The notes under the pieces: model-generated
Seen by the model: only the letters and a program-made list of their open reading frames with translations
Database searches by the model: none
What the model was told of the DNA's origin: nothing
Assembly (NCBI GenBank): GCA_022793815.1
Contig: JAAWDP010000003.1
Location: 1-64,000 of the forward strand
Direction of reading: 5' to 3'
DNA length: 64,000 nucleotides
Source of the DNA: Clostridia bacterium
Lineage (GTDB): Bacteria > Bacillota > Clostridia > Christensenellales > Pumilibacteraceae
Shown: in pieces, positions 23,797-34,153 of the stretch
Layout of the letters: each line of letters begins with the position of its first letter
How positions within the stretch are numbered: the first letter of the stretch is position 1
Translations under genes and position numbers: made by a program

Positions 23797-24864
23797 TTAT
23801 TCTATTATTTTGAAATAGTCTTCGATTATCTGACGCATTTCGTCGGTAAGGTTGCCGTCTTCGGCAAGACGTTTGAGCATTTCTTCGTAATACTTATCCC
23901 AGTCTTCCTTATAGTACGTGTTGCCGTCTTTGATGTAGTTGCCTTCTTCGTATTGACCGCCCGCACTCGAACCGGGTTGTTGGTCCTCGTTGTTGTCGCC
24001 GGACGAATCGCCTTCCTGCGGCTGGTCTTCGGCTTCGTCGCCGTCGCCCTCGCCGCTTCCGTCATCGTCGTCTTCCGCAGGCTCGACACGCGCAAAATGC
24101 GCATACAAAGTCATATCTTCGCGGATGTTTTTATCCTGTCTGGCGGGATTTTCGCTGTCCGAGGCAGGCTCTCCGTCCTCGTAAAACCAGCCGAGGAACG
24201 TCCAGCCGTCTTCGGCTACCGCCATGACGGGTTCGGCGTCCTTGCCCTCTTCGACAACCTGCATGGGGTCGCCGTATTCTATCATGCCGCCGAGTCCTAC
24301 AATCTCGTTCTGCTCGTCGAACGTTTCGTAATTCACTTCGTAAAATTTATCGGGAAGTATCGGGTCCACAACTTCGTGTCCGGGAGGCACTACTCCTTTT
24401 GCGCTGAGCTCGGTCACGGTGGTCATGCCGATACCGAATACCGCAAGCACGGCAACCGCCACTACCGACGCGACGGATACGCAGAATTTAATCTGTTTGG
24501 AAGTAACCGCTCCGAGTTTTGCGGTTGCGTCCTCTCTCTGGCGCATGGCAATGTACGATGTGCTGTTTTTAAGCTCGTTCATCGTTATCATGCGCTCTTC
24601 CAGTCCGAGAGCGTCGATACGTTCGGCTATCTGCTTCGTCGTGGGACGGAACACAAAGAAATACAATGCCGTCGCCGTAACTGCGGCAACGCCAAGACCC
24701 GCGCATATCGCAAGCCAAAAGCCGTTGAACACCGTAAACCAAGTTACAAAAGCAATGACGAAATTCACCGCGAATCCCGCGATAAACCCGTAAACAGCCG
24801 ATTTGAGTATACCCTCCCATATAAGGCGGATGTGGTATTTTCTGAATAAACCGTTCATGTCCAT
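23797..24864 (-). CDS. Membrane protein with a Flg_new-type repeat, first gene of the MoxR operon
   Basis: I choose ATG 24864 because GGAGGT lies seven bases upstream; a longer frame from 24945 would start before the promoter's -10 box. The 355-residue protein has two membrane helices near residues 20-60, a cytoplasmic stretch, and a third helix at about 130-152. An external part carries a Listeria-Bacteroides-like repeat (WTFLGWFYEDG, then LYAHF), then a very acidic Asp/Glu/Gly linker and a C-terminal helix. Families with this topology precede MoxR in some Clostridia. The repeat type also occurs in the LRR proteins of this window, linking it to the cell surface. No enzymatic motif is visible. 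Confidence 0.7.
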   Translation of the reverse strand: MDMNGLFRKYHIRLIWEGILKSAVYGFIAGFAVNFVIAFVTWFTVFNGFWLAICAGLGVAAVTATALYFFVFRPTTKQIAERIDALGLEERMITMNELKNSTSYIAMRQREDATAKLGAVTSKQIKFCVSVASVVAVAVLAVFGIGMTTVTELSAKGVVPPGHEVVDPILPDKFYEVNYETFDEQNEIVGLGGMIEYGDPMQVVEEGKDAEPVMAVAEDGWTFLGWFYEDGEPASDSENPARQDKNIREDMTLYAHFARVEPAEDDDDGSGEGDGDEAEDQPQEGDSSGDNNEDQQPGSSAGGQYEEGNYIKDGNTYYKEDWDKYYEEMLKRLAEDGNLTDEMRQIIEDYFKIIE

Positions 24865-24913
24865 GTCTGTTACCTCCAAGCGGATTATGCATACTTTTAC
24901 GTATACGTTTATT

Positions 24914-24942
24914 ATTATACAGCAAAATAGTATAAAAGTCAA
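24914..24942 (-). promoter_or_regulatory. Promoter of the MoxR-VWA-LRR operon
   Basis: On the minus strand TTGACT (24942-24937) and TATAAT (24919-24914) are 17 bases apart, giving a leader of about 45 bases. No other promoter is visible in the following genes, which are close or overlapping, so all six genes to 14231 are likely one transcript. Confidence 0.85.
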
Positions 24943-25020
24943 CACTATTAATATATCCCGATATCTAAAAACGGGTTATATTTCCGATTATTTTCGGATA
25001 AATGCCACAATTTGTATATC

Positions 25021-25097
25021 TTATGCATTTTGCGACGGTTTTTCCACTCTTATTTAGGATTTGCAAAATGCATAAAATCTTTCGTTTATGCATTTTG
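25021..25097. repeat. TTATGCATTTTG repeats upstream of the MoxR operon
   Basis: The arms TTATGCATTTTGC (25021-25033) and GCAAAATGCATAA (25063-25075) are a perfect 13-bp inverted repeat. A third copy, TTATGCATTTTG, lies at 25086-25097. They stand about 80-155 bases upstream of the -35 box of the MoxR operon. A related TTATGCATAA-N-TTTTGCATAA stretch occurs at 34324-34345 upstream of the giant LRR gene. They look like regulator binding sites. Confidence 0.6.
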
Positions 25098-25110
25098 ATT
25101 TCATCACGGT

Positions 25111-25141
25111 AAAACAAAAGGGCGCCTTTTCGGCGCCCTTT
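25111..25141 (-). terminator. Terminator of the giant LRR gene
   Basis: AAAGGGCGCC (25117-25126) pairs with GGCGCCCTTT (25132-25141); read on the minus strand, TTTTGTTTT follows. Confidence 0.85.
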
Positions 25142-25165
25142 CGCGTATTATTGTATTACTTTCTT

Positions 25166-28100
25166 TTATGCGGCAGGCGTGTAATCGTAAGTTACGACAG
25201 CATTGCAACTTGCATTCCACTTGGACCAGCTGGAGTCATTGCACCAATTCGAGGCGACATAATCCTCCGATGCCGCGATATTGATTTTTTGATTTGCCGT
25301 CCAACCGTAGAATGCGCCGTTTCCGACATAGTATACCGTACTCGGAATAAATATCTCGGTTAAAGACGTACACCCGTTGAAATCGCCGCCTCCTATCGTT
25401 TTGAGCGTACTCGGAATATTTATGCTCGAAAGCGATGAACAGCCTTTGAATGCATATCCGTAACTTTTCGAAGGGTCACCGAGGTTTTGAAGTCCTTCGG
25501 GCAGCTTAACCGTCGTCAAAGATTTACAATTATAAAACATAGCTTCGCCGAGATTACTGAGCACCGCTTTGATTTCCGCCGATTGCAATGCGCTTTCACT
25601 GAACAGATACGTACCGACCGTCAAAACAGACTCGGGAATGACTATGGATTGAATAGCCGACTTGCTAAACGCGCGGTTGCCTATCGTTTCCAATCCTTCG
25701 GGAAGAATCACGCTTTGAGTCTGCGCCTCGCTGAATGCATAAGCACCTATTCTCTTCAATCCGCTTTGGAAAATTATTTTGCTTGCAGCGGAACCTGCAA
25801 ACGCATAGTCCCCGACAGCAGTAACCGTATTCGCTATTGTGACTTCGCCCGTTTTACCGGCAGGGAACGCAATCAAAGTTGTTTTATCCAAATTGTATAT
25901 CACTCCGTTCTCAACCGCATACATAGCATTCTCGCCCGTAAGCGTATAGGAAGTAAGAGACGTACATCCGGAGAATGCCTGCGCTCCGATACTTATCACG
26001 GAATCGGGAATAATTACGGTTTCAAGCACATTACATTTAGAGAACGCCTCTCCGCCTATCGATACGACGCCGTCATCCATTTCCACGGTTTCAAGCGCAC
26101 CGCAGCTCGAGAATGCCTTATACTCTACACTCGTAACGCCGCCCGGAATCAGTATACTCGTAAGTCCGGTGTTTTCGAACGCGCTTTCTCCGATTTTGAT
26201 TAAACCGAGAGGCAATTCTATCGAAGTCAGTTTTTTACATCCTTGGAATGTGCTATCCCCGATAATTTGAAGTCCGGTCGGAAGTACGACTTTCGTCAAC
26301 TCCGCACAATTTCCGAATATACCGCTCGAATAATATCCGCTTATCATCTCAAGCTTTGTTACGCCTTCGGGGATAACGATTTCGGTAATGCCCGTTCCGT
26401 AGAAAGCGTCGGTATCGATTACAGTAACGGTAGAAGGTATATTGACCGTTTTAAGATTTGCGAGCCCGTTGAACGCATTTGCGGAAATCGTCGTCAATCC
26501 CTCGGGCAATGTCACGGATGCCAGCTCGCGGCAATATTTGAATGCATATTCGGGGAGGACTTTCAAACTTTCGGTTTTAAATTCAACCGACGTAAGTTTT
26601 TCGCACCCTTCGAACACGTTTTTGCCGATAGTTTCAAGCATGCTGCCGTCTTCAAAAGTCAACGAAGTTAAGTCATAGCAATTCGCGAAAGCATACTCGC
26701 CTATCGTCGTGACATTTGCCGGAATTTCGATACTTGTAATATGACACGACCAGAATGCGTACTTACCTATATATTCGAGCGTGCTCGGCAACGTTATCTC
26801 TTTGAAAGTAGTCGAATTGGAGAATGGAGCATTGGAACTTTGCGAAGCATCCGCAATAGTGGTTATGCCTTCGGAAAGAACGACTTTTGTAAGCGCACTT
26901 GCCCCGTAAAGCAGCTTATTCGGTATAGTGCCAAGCGAACCGGGAACCGTCACCGTTTGCACGCCGCTGCCGTTGATGATATTACTGCCGGCATTCGTTA
27001 CCCCCTCGGGTATTACAAGCGACGTAAGTTCTTTGCAATTTTCAAACGCAGAACTTCCTATGCTTCTAAGCGAGGACGGAAGAGTGACGCTACTTATTTT
27101 GCAACCCCTAAATGCACTGTTTCCTATGGCTGTCACCGCATTACCCAATGTAAGGCTCTGCAATAATTCGCATCCCTCGAAAGCAGAGTTACCGACGGAC
27201 GTTAAGCCTGCGGGAAGTTCCACAGCCGTAAGCAACTTGCAATATGAGAACATGCTTTGAGAAATGGTTTGTATATCGCTGTTTTCTCCGAAATCCACCG
27301 AAGTAAGACCGGACGCAGTAAATATATTGTTTCCGAACACAATATTTTTCGAATTGTCTTCGAAAGCAAGCGTTTTAAGCGTTTTGACCATGTTGAAAGC
27401 ATTTGCGTCTAATTTAACGACACGCGAGGGTATTGCGACCGATGTCAGAGCGGTACCGTAAAATGCGGACTCGCCTATAGTAAGGTCGGCAGCCACGCTT
27501 TCCTGTGCGGAAGGAGTAAAGGCTACGGACGCAAGCGATGCACAGCTCTTGAACGCATCTTTGCCGATGCTTGTCACGGAAGCCGGAATCGTAATGCCGC
27601 TGAGCGCCGTGCTTGCAAACGCGCCTTCGCCTATCGTTTTCAATCCGTTCGGAAGAACAACAGACGTCAAACTTGTATTTCCCTTAAAGGCATTTACACC
27701 TATCGAAGTCACGGTGGAAGGAATCTCATAAGACGTTTCGGTTTTGCCGGAAGGATAGAGTATCAGTTCGGTTTTCGAAAGTGCGGAGTCCGCATTGTAA
27801 TTGAACACAACTCCGTTGTCGGAAATCACAAGCGCACCGTCGGTATTTTCTATAACGTAGTTGGTTACCGCATTGCAGCCCGAGAATATTGCGGCAAGAT
27901 TTGCGATTTTGCCGGAAACGGTTATCTCTTCGAGAAGCGAACAGCCGTTAAATGCGTTTTTGCCTATCGAGTTGACGCTCAACGGAATAGAAACCGAAGT
28001 GATTTTGGCATATTGGAAAGCATATTCGCCTATCTTATCGAGGCGGCTGACCGCAACGGACTGAGTTTCGCCGTCTGCGGTGGGCTGTGCGGAAGTAATT

Positions 28101-31100
28101 TCCGTTTCAAACGTAACCGACGTTATCTTGGCATTTGACGAACTCGACGCCGCAAACGCATATTTACCTATGCTCACGGTGCGGGACGGAAGCGAAATGC
28201 TTGTAATGCCGCTGCCGACAAATACGCCCGTACTGCTCGATGCTTCGTCGGTGCCTATCGAAAGCCCCTCGCTGCCGCCGGATTCGAACGTGACTGCGGT
28301 AACATTTGCGCACTTGTTAAACGCCCTGTCCGCAATAGAAGTTACGGTATTGGGAATTATTATGGGATTTTCGGAATTGCTGCTCTTGGCGACCGGGCAC
28401 AGAACAAGCGTTGCAAAGTTCCCTGCCGCATCCGTTTGATACAGTATGCCGTCTTTCGATTTGAACGTTCTTTCTCCTGCGTATACGGTATCGTCCGTTT
28501 CGATGTTTATATCCGCAAGAGCGGTGCAATTATCGAATACGAGATTGGCTATTTCTCCGAGACGAGCCGGAAGAGTTATGGAAGTAAGTTTGCTGTTCTT
28601 TTCCTCTCCTGCACCGTTACTCGACGGGAAGAAGGCTTTCATACCTATCGACAGAGGCATGTTTCCGCCCTTCTCGAACGTGACCGTAGTAAGATTTTGC
28701 GCGTAGGCAAAAGCATATTTCGGAAGTTTTTCCAAACGCGTCGGAATATTTATTATGCTTGTAAGAGCGCTGCAACCGTAGAATATACTGCCCTGCTCGT
28801 TCGTGCCTTCGGAAATGGTAAGTTTATCCGCACCCGCGGTTTCGAAAACCGCCGTGACAAGAGAAGTACTGTTGGAGAAAGCGCCTTGCCCGATAGCCGT
28901 AACGGTTTTGGGAATGGTAACGCTTGTAAGTTTGCTGCCATAGAAAGCATTGGCTTTTATCTCGGTAACACTCGAAGGAATATCGATGGTTTCAATACCG
29001 CTACTGCCGAAAGTATACGAATCTATAACGGTAATGCTTTCGGACAAACTTACCGACTGCAATGCGGAACAACTATTGAAAGCGTTGTCGGCTATGGTTG
29101 TCACGCTGCTCGGAACGGTTACGCTCGTAAGTCCGCTTCTTTGGAAAGCGCACACACCGATACGCGTCATGCCCGTAAGGTCTATCGACGTAAACTTAGA
29201 ACAATAGTTGAAAGCATAATCGGGAACTTCCGTAAACCGTTTTCCGAAATTTTCCACCGTAGTAAGGGAGGAAAGCGAATTGAACAAGCCGGTAGAACCG
29301 GTAGGATATTTTCCTTTTTCAAACGCCTTTGTTCCCTCTTTGACCGCAAAAGTAACCGTATGCACCTTGCTGCAAGACGAAAGCCATCCCGCTTTTATTT
29401 CCGTAACGGTGGACGGAACGGTAATAGTCGTGAGATTGGAGCAAGAAGAGAACATATAACCGGACATATTTTTAAGTCCTTCGGGCAAGGTAACCGAAGT
29501 CATAGCCGAACAAGAAGCGAAAACATTGTCACCCACTTCGAGCATGTTGGGCTTACCGCTTTCATCGGTTCCCGTAATATCCTCGAACGTCACGGTTGCA
29601 AGCTGCGAGCAATATGCAAATGCATACGAACCGACAGACGTAAGAGTGCTCGGCAAAGACAGCGCGGTAATTTTTTTCAAATACGCAAACGCTTTACTGC
29701 CGATTGAGGTTACGCCTTCGTTAATCGTCACTTTCGAAATCGCGCTCTCGGAGCCATACGAAGGACCGCTGAATGCGTTGCTGCCTATTGTTTTTACGGA
29801 TGAAGGAACATTTACTTCTTTAAGAGATATACACTCGTTAAAAGCATCGTCACCTATCGAAACGACGCCCGTTGGAATGGGAGCGGCTTCGAGAGCCGTA
29901 CATTTTTTAAACATGCCAACGGGGATGTTTTTAAGACGCGCAGGCAATGTAACCCTTTCGAGAAGATTGCAGCCCTGGAAAACACCCGTCCCGTAAGAGC
30001 CGTATTTATCTTTTACCGCATCGGCTATTACAAGTTCTTTACTGCCGGGCTCGAAAGTCAGCTGTTTAAGCGAGGTACAGTTTGCAAAAGCCTCCTCCTT
30101 TATTTCGGTCACATTTTCACCTATCGTAAACGAAGTTATGCCCGTCCTGCCCTTGAACACGCCTGCGCCTATCGTAGTGACGGAAGCAGGCAGCGTATAA
30201 TTACCGCCGTTCTTCGGATAGAACAGTATTTCCGTAACTTCTTTATCGAACAGTACGCCGTCTATACTTTTGAAGTTCGGATTCTTGGAATCCACTTCGA
30301 CTGCCATCAGGTTATCGCAGCTGTTAATCAACGAAGCCGGAACTTCGGAAATCGTCGAAGAAAGCGTAATTCTGGTAAGAGTTTTACAGTTTTTAAATAC
30401 ATTCGTGCCGAATTTTACCGTCGTCGAGTTTTCGGAAAAAGCCACGAATCGAAGCATAGAGCACTCTTCAAACGCATTATTACCGACCTCGGTCAAGCTT
30501 GCGGGGAAAGTAAACGAAGTAAGCGCACCGCAATTGGAGAATGCGTAATTGCCGATTTTCGTTATTTTGCTTCCGTTTTCGAATTCCACCGTCCTCAGTC
30601 CGTAACATTTCCAGAAAGCGTAATTTCCGACTTCGAGGTTGCTTATAGCACCGCCCTTAAACGTAACTTTCGTAAGTCTCGAACATTCGCCGAAAGCATA
30701 CTCGTCAATGCCGGTCACAAAATTCGGAATTACAATCTCGGTTATTCGCGAACAGCCGCGGAACGCGTTCGTCCCTATCGTGGTTATTCCGTTCGGAATC
30801 GTCACTTTACCCTCTCTGCCGGTCGGGCAATATACGAGAGTAGAACCTTCGACAAGCATGCCGTCCGCCGAAGAAAGCGCGCCGCCCTTTTCTATATTCA
30901 TTTCGGAAATAGCGCCGCAAAGGAAGAACATGTTTGTGTCAAACGCACTCAAACGAGCCGGAAGCGTTATGTATTTCAGTTCGCGGCAATACATAAATGC
31001 ACTGTTCGAAAGCTCCAACGGCTTCACGGTTTCACCGACCGCCGCAGGAAGGAACGTAACCCTCGTAAGATTTTCGCAATCGTAAAATGCATTTCTCTCG

Positions 31101-34075
31101 ATATAAGTTACGGTTGAAGGGATAACCACTTCCGAAATACGCGATTCTTTGAATACGTTTACCACGATATTGGTTACGCCGTAAGGCACGGTAACGCTGC
31201 CTGTCTTGGTTTTGGGTACGAATATGAGGTTAGCCTCGCCCTCGACTTCGTTGTTGTGAACAATCATGCCGTCTTCCGACCAATAAGCGACGTCGTTGTT
31301 TCCTTCGACATGGTAAATATTAACTTCCGCAAGACGCGTACAGCCGCTGAAAGCCGTAGTTGTTTCGATAATTTCCACGGTGTCGGGAATGTTTATCTTG
31401 ACAAGCGAGAAGCAGCTGCCGAAAGCATAAGACTCGACAACGGTTACCGGTTTATCATTGTAGGTAACGGGAACCGTAACTTCGGAAAATCCGTCTATTT
31501 CATAGCCTTTCGTCACGGCATAACCTGCGCCGCCCGGCAATTCGGTAAACGAGAATACTCTTGCCCAGTGCGCGTAAACCGTGCGGTCCTCGGTATAATC
31601 CCAGCCGCTCTGGGACAGGCAGTTGCCTTTTTCGTCGGTCAGGCGCGCGCCGTCGGAACCCGCAGCCGTAAACCAGCCGAGGAATGCCGTTGACGTATCG
31701 TCGGGCACGGGAACATCGAGAGTGTACTGCTGAGAGTATTTGACGTCCTTACCCGTCTTGTCGCTGCTGCCGCCGTCGAAATCGTAAGTGACTCTGAACG
31801 TCGCCGGCGTCCAATATGCATACAGCGTCATATTCGCCGCACTTGTAAATACCGTGTCTTCGAATTTGCTGCTGTTGCCGCTCGGCGCATTGTACCAGCC
31901 CGAGAGCTCGAAGCCCGCTCTCTGCGAAGAAGGAAGCTCGATACTGTCGCCCACGGCAAGGAAAAGACTGTTGGGGTCCGCGCCGCTGCCCATACGGGAA
32001 TCAAAGGCTATCTCGTAAGCAAATACGTCCACGGAAACCCAATCGGAATAGCCGTTTGCGCCCATGCTGCGGACGCTGACGGTATTAACTCCCGCTTTGG
32101 TAAACTTTATTTCCGCGCTCGTGTTACCGCTTTCCACGGTGCCGATTATAACATTGTTTAATTTTATCTGATAGTTGGTCGCGCCGAGAACGCCGCGCCA
32201 ATTGATTTTGCCGTCCTCATAGGAGAGCGCACCGCTCATGGAATTGTATCTGACGCTTACGTCGTCGCTCCAAAGCGAATCTGCCGCGCCGTTAGCCTGC
32301 ACGTTTATCACGTAGTCTTTTTCCTGCGACCACGTAATACCTGCTTTGTTAAGATCGTAGCTCTCTCCCGTTACGGTGAAAGTTTTGCCGTCCACCGACA
32401 GCGTATAACCCGTCGCGCCGTTCACTTCGTTCCAGGAAACGACACTGCCGTTTACGACGATATTGCCGGGGGTAGCCAAACTCTTCTTATTATAAGAAAC
32501 CGTCTTAACTGTTTCGGGCGAGTTGTAGCCCTTGCTTACGGGTTTGACGGATATTTGGATTTTGCCGTCCTTATTTTCGCATTCTTTGACGCAATAAGAG
32601 GTTTTGTTCCCGTTATTCACGGCAATGTGACTGTGGTCGGCATTTCCGCAGTCGACGGTTACTAGGTAATTAGTCGCATTGGGAACAGAACTCCAATGCA
32701 CGGTCTGCGTTGCCTCGTCGACGTAGATTTCGTCTATTTCCGCGAGCTTGCGTTCATACGAATACAGACCGGACTCGGACGACGCATAACCGTCTGCCAC
32801 CGCCGTAACGGTAAATTCGATACCGCCCTCTTTCATTGCGCAATTCGAGAAATTGTAAGACGTGTTCTTTCCGAGCAATACGCTTTCGTGGCTGTGTTCG
32901 GCATCGCCGCATTTCACGGTTATGTAATATGCGTCGGCATTCGCCACCGCATTGAACAACAGCACCGAAGGTTCGACTACTTCGAAACGGGAAACTTTAT
33001 TCAAAACCTTATGCTTGTAATATACGGTCGCCGTCGCGGAGTTTGCGGATACGGAGGAAACCGCCGTTACTTTTACGGTGTATTCGCCCGCCGCCTGCTC
33101 GGCAAACGCGAAGTCTGCGCTTGTTCCGCTGATACGCGCGCCGCCGATTTTCTTGCCGCTGCCGTCAAGCACTTCCCAATCGTAACCGGTCGCGCCCGCA
33201 ATTCCGTCCCATGTTATTTTATTATCGCCGACCGTGATAATCGGAGCAGGAAGCTTGCCCGTCGACGATGTGCTCTGCCATAAAGCATAGAGCGTGGAGT
33301 TTTCCTTGAACTCGGTGTCCTTCGTAACGAGAGCGAAAAGCTTGTCGGCGCTTTCGCCTATCCACCAGCCTTTGAATTCGTAGCCTTCGCGCACAGGAGC
33401 GGGAGCGTCGTACAGCTTACCGCCTATGGTCTGCATATTCGGATAAGCGACATCCGCACCGTTCGCGTCGAATTTGATTTCGAACTCGGATTGACCGGGA
33501 GTCACTTTGCCCCATTGCGCGTAAAGCGTAATATCGGACGTTACGGGAGTAATGTCGAAAACATACGGCGCCGAATAGCTCGTATCCGTATACCAGCCTA
33601 TAAATCTGTGTCCCGCAAGAGTGGGGTCGGCAGGGCGCGAAATTGCTTTGCCGTTTGTCACCGTTGCCGCCGCGACGCTACTGCCGCTTCCCGTATCGAA
33701 TGTTACGGTGTACTGCGTATTTCTGCGGAAAATCATTTCGGAGTTCTTATATGTCAAAGTCAGCACTTCGTTGTTCGCTATCGTAGCGGTCGCAGTGCCG
33801 TCTTCCTCTTTCGCAAACGTGAACGACAGTTTCGTTCCGTCTACCGTATATGTACCGAACTTGGCTCCGTCGCCGAGAATCAAAGAGAATTTATTGCCGT
33901 CGCTCAGCGTGACAATATAATCTCCCGCGTCGGTGTAGTAATAATACGTACCTGTTTCGGGTCCTTCGGGTATAGGTTTAACCTTTTCCTCGCCGCACGC
34001 AAACAGCGTGGTCGCGAGCATTAACGCAAATATCACAAGAAATGCGTATAAAGCCTTACCTGTCTTCTTTTTCAT
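25166..34075 (-). CDS. Giant BspA-type LRR_5 surface lipoprotein, 2,969 aa
   Basis: An N-terminal lipoprotein signal has the lipobox LFAC (Cys27) followed by GEEK. Next come a small beta domain (about 40-115) and two Flg_new repeats (FIGWY/LYAQW and FKGWW/LYALW). About four fibronectin-III-like domains follow (to about 700), then two further Flg_new repeats (LSGWY/LYAYW and FLGWF/VYAHW). From about 860 to the end there are roughly 80-90 LRR_5 repeats with the AF-x-x-C/S-x-L-x-x-V-x-(I/L)-P pattern. Several are interrupted by longer beta inserts with the type 'GVLFDKEVTEILFYP' seen in BspA proteins. There is no LPXTG, dockerin or S-layer domain, so the lipid is the only visible anchor. Likely an adhesin or ligand-binding protein. 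Confidence 0.93.
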   Translation of the reverse strand: MKKKTGKALYAFLVIFALMLATTLFACGEEKVKPIPEGPETGTYYYYTDAGDYIVTLSDGNKFSLILGDGAKFGTYTVDGTKLSFTFAKEEDGTATATIANNEVLTLTYKNSEMIFRRNTQYTVTFDTGSGSSVAAATVTNGKAISRPADPTLAGHRFIGWYTDTSYSAPYVFDITPVTSDITLYAQWGKVTPGQSEFEIKFDANGADVAYPNMQTIGGKLYDAPAPVREGYEFKGWWIGESADKLFALVTKDTEFKENSTLYALWQSTSSTGKLPAPIITVGDNKITWDGIAGATGYDWEVLDGSGKKIGGARISGTSADFAFAEQAAGEYTVKVTAVSSVSANSATATVYYKHKVLNKVSRFEVVEPSVLLFNAVANADAYYITVKCGDAEHSHESVLLGKNTSYNFSNCAMKEGGIEFTVTAVADGYASSESGLYSYERKLAEIDEIYVDEATQTVHWSSVPNATNYLVTVDCGNADHSHIAVNNGNKTSYCVKECENKDGKIQISVKPVSKGYNSPETVKTVSYNKKSLATPGNIVVNGSVVSWNEVNGATGYTLSVDGKTFTVTGESYDLNKAGITWSQEKDYVINVQANGAADSLWSDDVSVRYNSMSGALSYEDGKINWRGVLGATNYQIKLNNVIIGTVESGNTSAEIKFTKAGVNTVSVRSMGANGYSDWVSVDVFAYEIAFDSRMGSGADPNSLFLAVGDSIELPSSQRAGFELSGWYNAPSGNSSKFEDTVFTSAANMTLYAYWTPATFRVTYDFDGGSSDKTGKDVKYSQQYTLDVPVPDDTSTAFLGWFTAAGSDGARLTDEKGNCLSQSGWDYTEDRTVYAHWARVFSFTELPGGAGYAVTKGYEIDGFSEVTVPVTYNDKPVTVVESYAFGSCFSLVKINIPDTVEIIETTTAFSGCTRLAEVNIYHVEGNNDVAYWSEDGMIVHNNEVEGEANLIFVPKTKTGSVTVPYGVTNIVVNVFKESRISEVVIPSTVTYIERNAFYDCENLTRVTFLPAAVGETVKPLELSNSAFMYCRELKYITLPARLSAFDTNMFFLCGAISEMNIEKGGALSSADGMLVEGSTLVYCPTGREGKVTIPNGITTIGTNAFRGCSRITEIVIPNFVTGIDEYAFGECSRLTKVTFKGGAISNLEVGNYAFWKCYGLRTVEFENGSKITKIGNYAFSNCGALTSFTFPASLTEVGNNAFEECSMLRFVAFSENSTTVKFGTNVFKNCKTLTRITLSSTISEVPASLINSCDNLMAVEVDSKNPNFKSIDGVLFDKEVTEILFYPKNGGNYTLPASVTTIGAGVFKGRTGITSFTIGENVTEIKEEAFANCTSLKQLTFEPGSKELVIADAVKDKYGSYGTGVFQGCNLLERVTLPARLKNIPVGMFKKCTALEAAPIPTGVVSIGDDAFNECISLKEVNVPSSVKTIGSNAFSGPSYGSESAISKVTINEGVTSIGSKAFAYLKKITALSLPSTLTSVGSYAFAYCSQLATVTFEDITGTDESGKPNMLEVGDNVFASCSAMTSVTLPEGLKNMSGYMFSSCSNLTTITVPSTVTEIKAGWLSSCSKVHTVTFAVKEGTKAFEKGKYPTGSTGLFNSLSSLTTVENFGKRFTEVPDYAFNYCSKFTSIDLTGMTRIGVCAFQRSGLTSVTVPSSVTTIADNAFNSCSALQSVSLSESITVIDSYTFGSSGIETIDIPSSVTEIKANAFYGSKLTSVTIPKTVTAIGQGAFSNSTSLVTAVFETAGADKLTISEGTNEQGSIFYGCSALTSIINIPTRLEKLPKYAFAYAQNLTTVTFEKGGNMPLSIGMKAFFPSSNGAGEEKNSKLTSITLPARLGEIANLVFDNCTALADINIETDDTVYAGERTFKSKDGILYQTDAAGNFATLVLCPVAKSSNSENPIIIPNTVTSIADRAFNKCANVTAVTFESGGSEGLSIGTDEASSSTGVFVGSGITSISLPSRTVSIGKYAFAASSSSNAKITSVTFETEITSAQPTADGETQSVAVSRLDKIGEYAFQYAKITSVSIPLSVNSIGKNAFNGCSLLEEITVSGKIANLAAIFSGCNAVTNYVIENTDGALVISDNGVVFNYNADSALSKTELILYPSGKTETSYEIPSTVTSIGVNAFKGNTSLTSVVLPNGLKTIGEGAFASTALSGITIPASVTSIGKDAFKSCASLASVAFTPSAQESVAADLTIGESAFYGTALTSVAIPSRVVKLDANAFNMVKTLKTLAFEDNSKNIVFGNNIFTASGLTSVDFGENSDIQTISQSMFSYCKLLTAVELPAGLTSVGNSAFEGCELLQSLTLGNAVTAIGNSAFRGCKISSVTLPSSLRSIGSSAFENCKELTSLVIPEGVTNAGSNIINGSGVQTVTVPGSLGTIPNKLLYGASALTKVVLSEGITTIADASQSSNAPFSNSTTFKEITLPSTLEYIGKYAFWSCHITSIEIPANVTTIGEYAFANCYDLTSLTFEDGSMLETIGKNVFEGCEKLTSVEFKTESLKVLPEYAFKYCRELASVTLPEGLTTISANAFNGLANLKTVNIPSTVTVIDTDAFYGTGITEIVIPEGVTKLEMISGYYSSGIFGNCAELTKVVLPTGLQIIGDSTFQGCKKLTSIELPLGLIKIGESAFENTGLTSILIPGGVTSVEYKAFSSCGALETVEMDDGVVSIGGEAFSKCNVLETVIIPDSVISIGAQAFSGCTSLTSYTLTGENAMYAVENGVIYNLDKTTLIAFPAGKTGEVTIANTVTAVGDYAFAGSAASKIIFQSGLKRIGAYAFSEAQTQSVILPEGLETIGNRAFSKSAIQSIVIPESVLTVGTYLFSESALQSAEIKAVLSNLGEAMFYNCKSLTTVKLPEGLQNLGDPSKSYGYAFKGCSSLSSINIPSTLKTIGGGDFNGCTSLTEIFIPSTVYYVGNGAFYGWTANQKINIAASEDYVASNWCNDSSWSKWNASCNAVVTYDYTPAA

Positions 34076-34153
34076 AGCCGTCTCCTTTCTCTACTCTGCC
34101 TATGCCTTGCTTCATAACTTTCTATGGGTAATTATATCGGCATATATTGTAAG

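Noticed and set aside
25166..34075. Repetitive DNA that might be a CRISPR array
   Set aside because: The repeats are degenerate, in frame and of 69 bases (23 codons), encoding LRR_5 units; there are no identical repeats with unique spacers.
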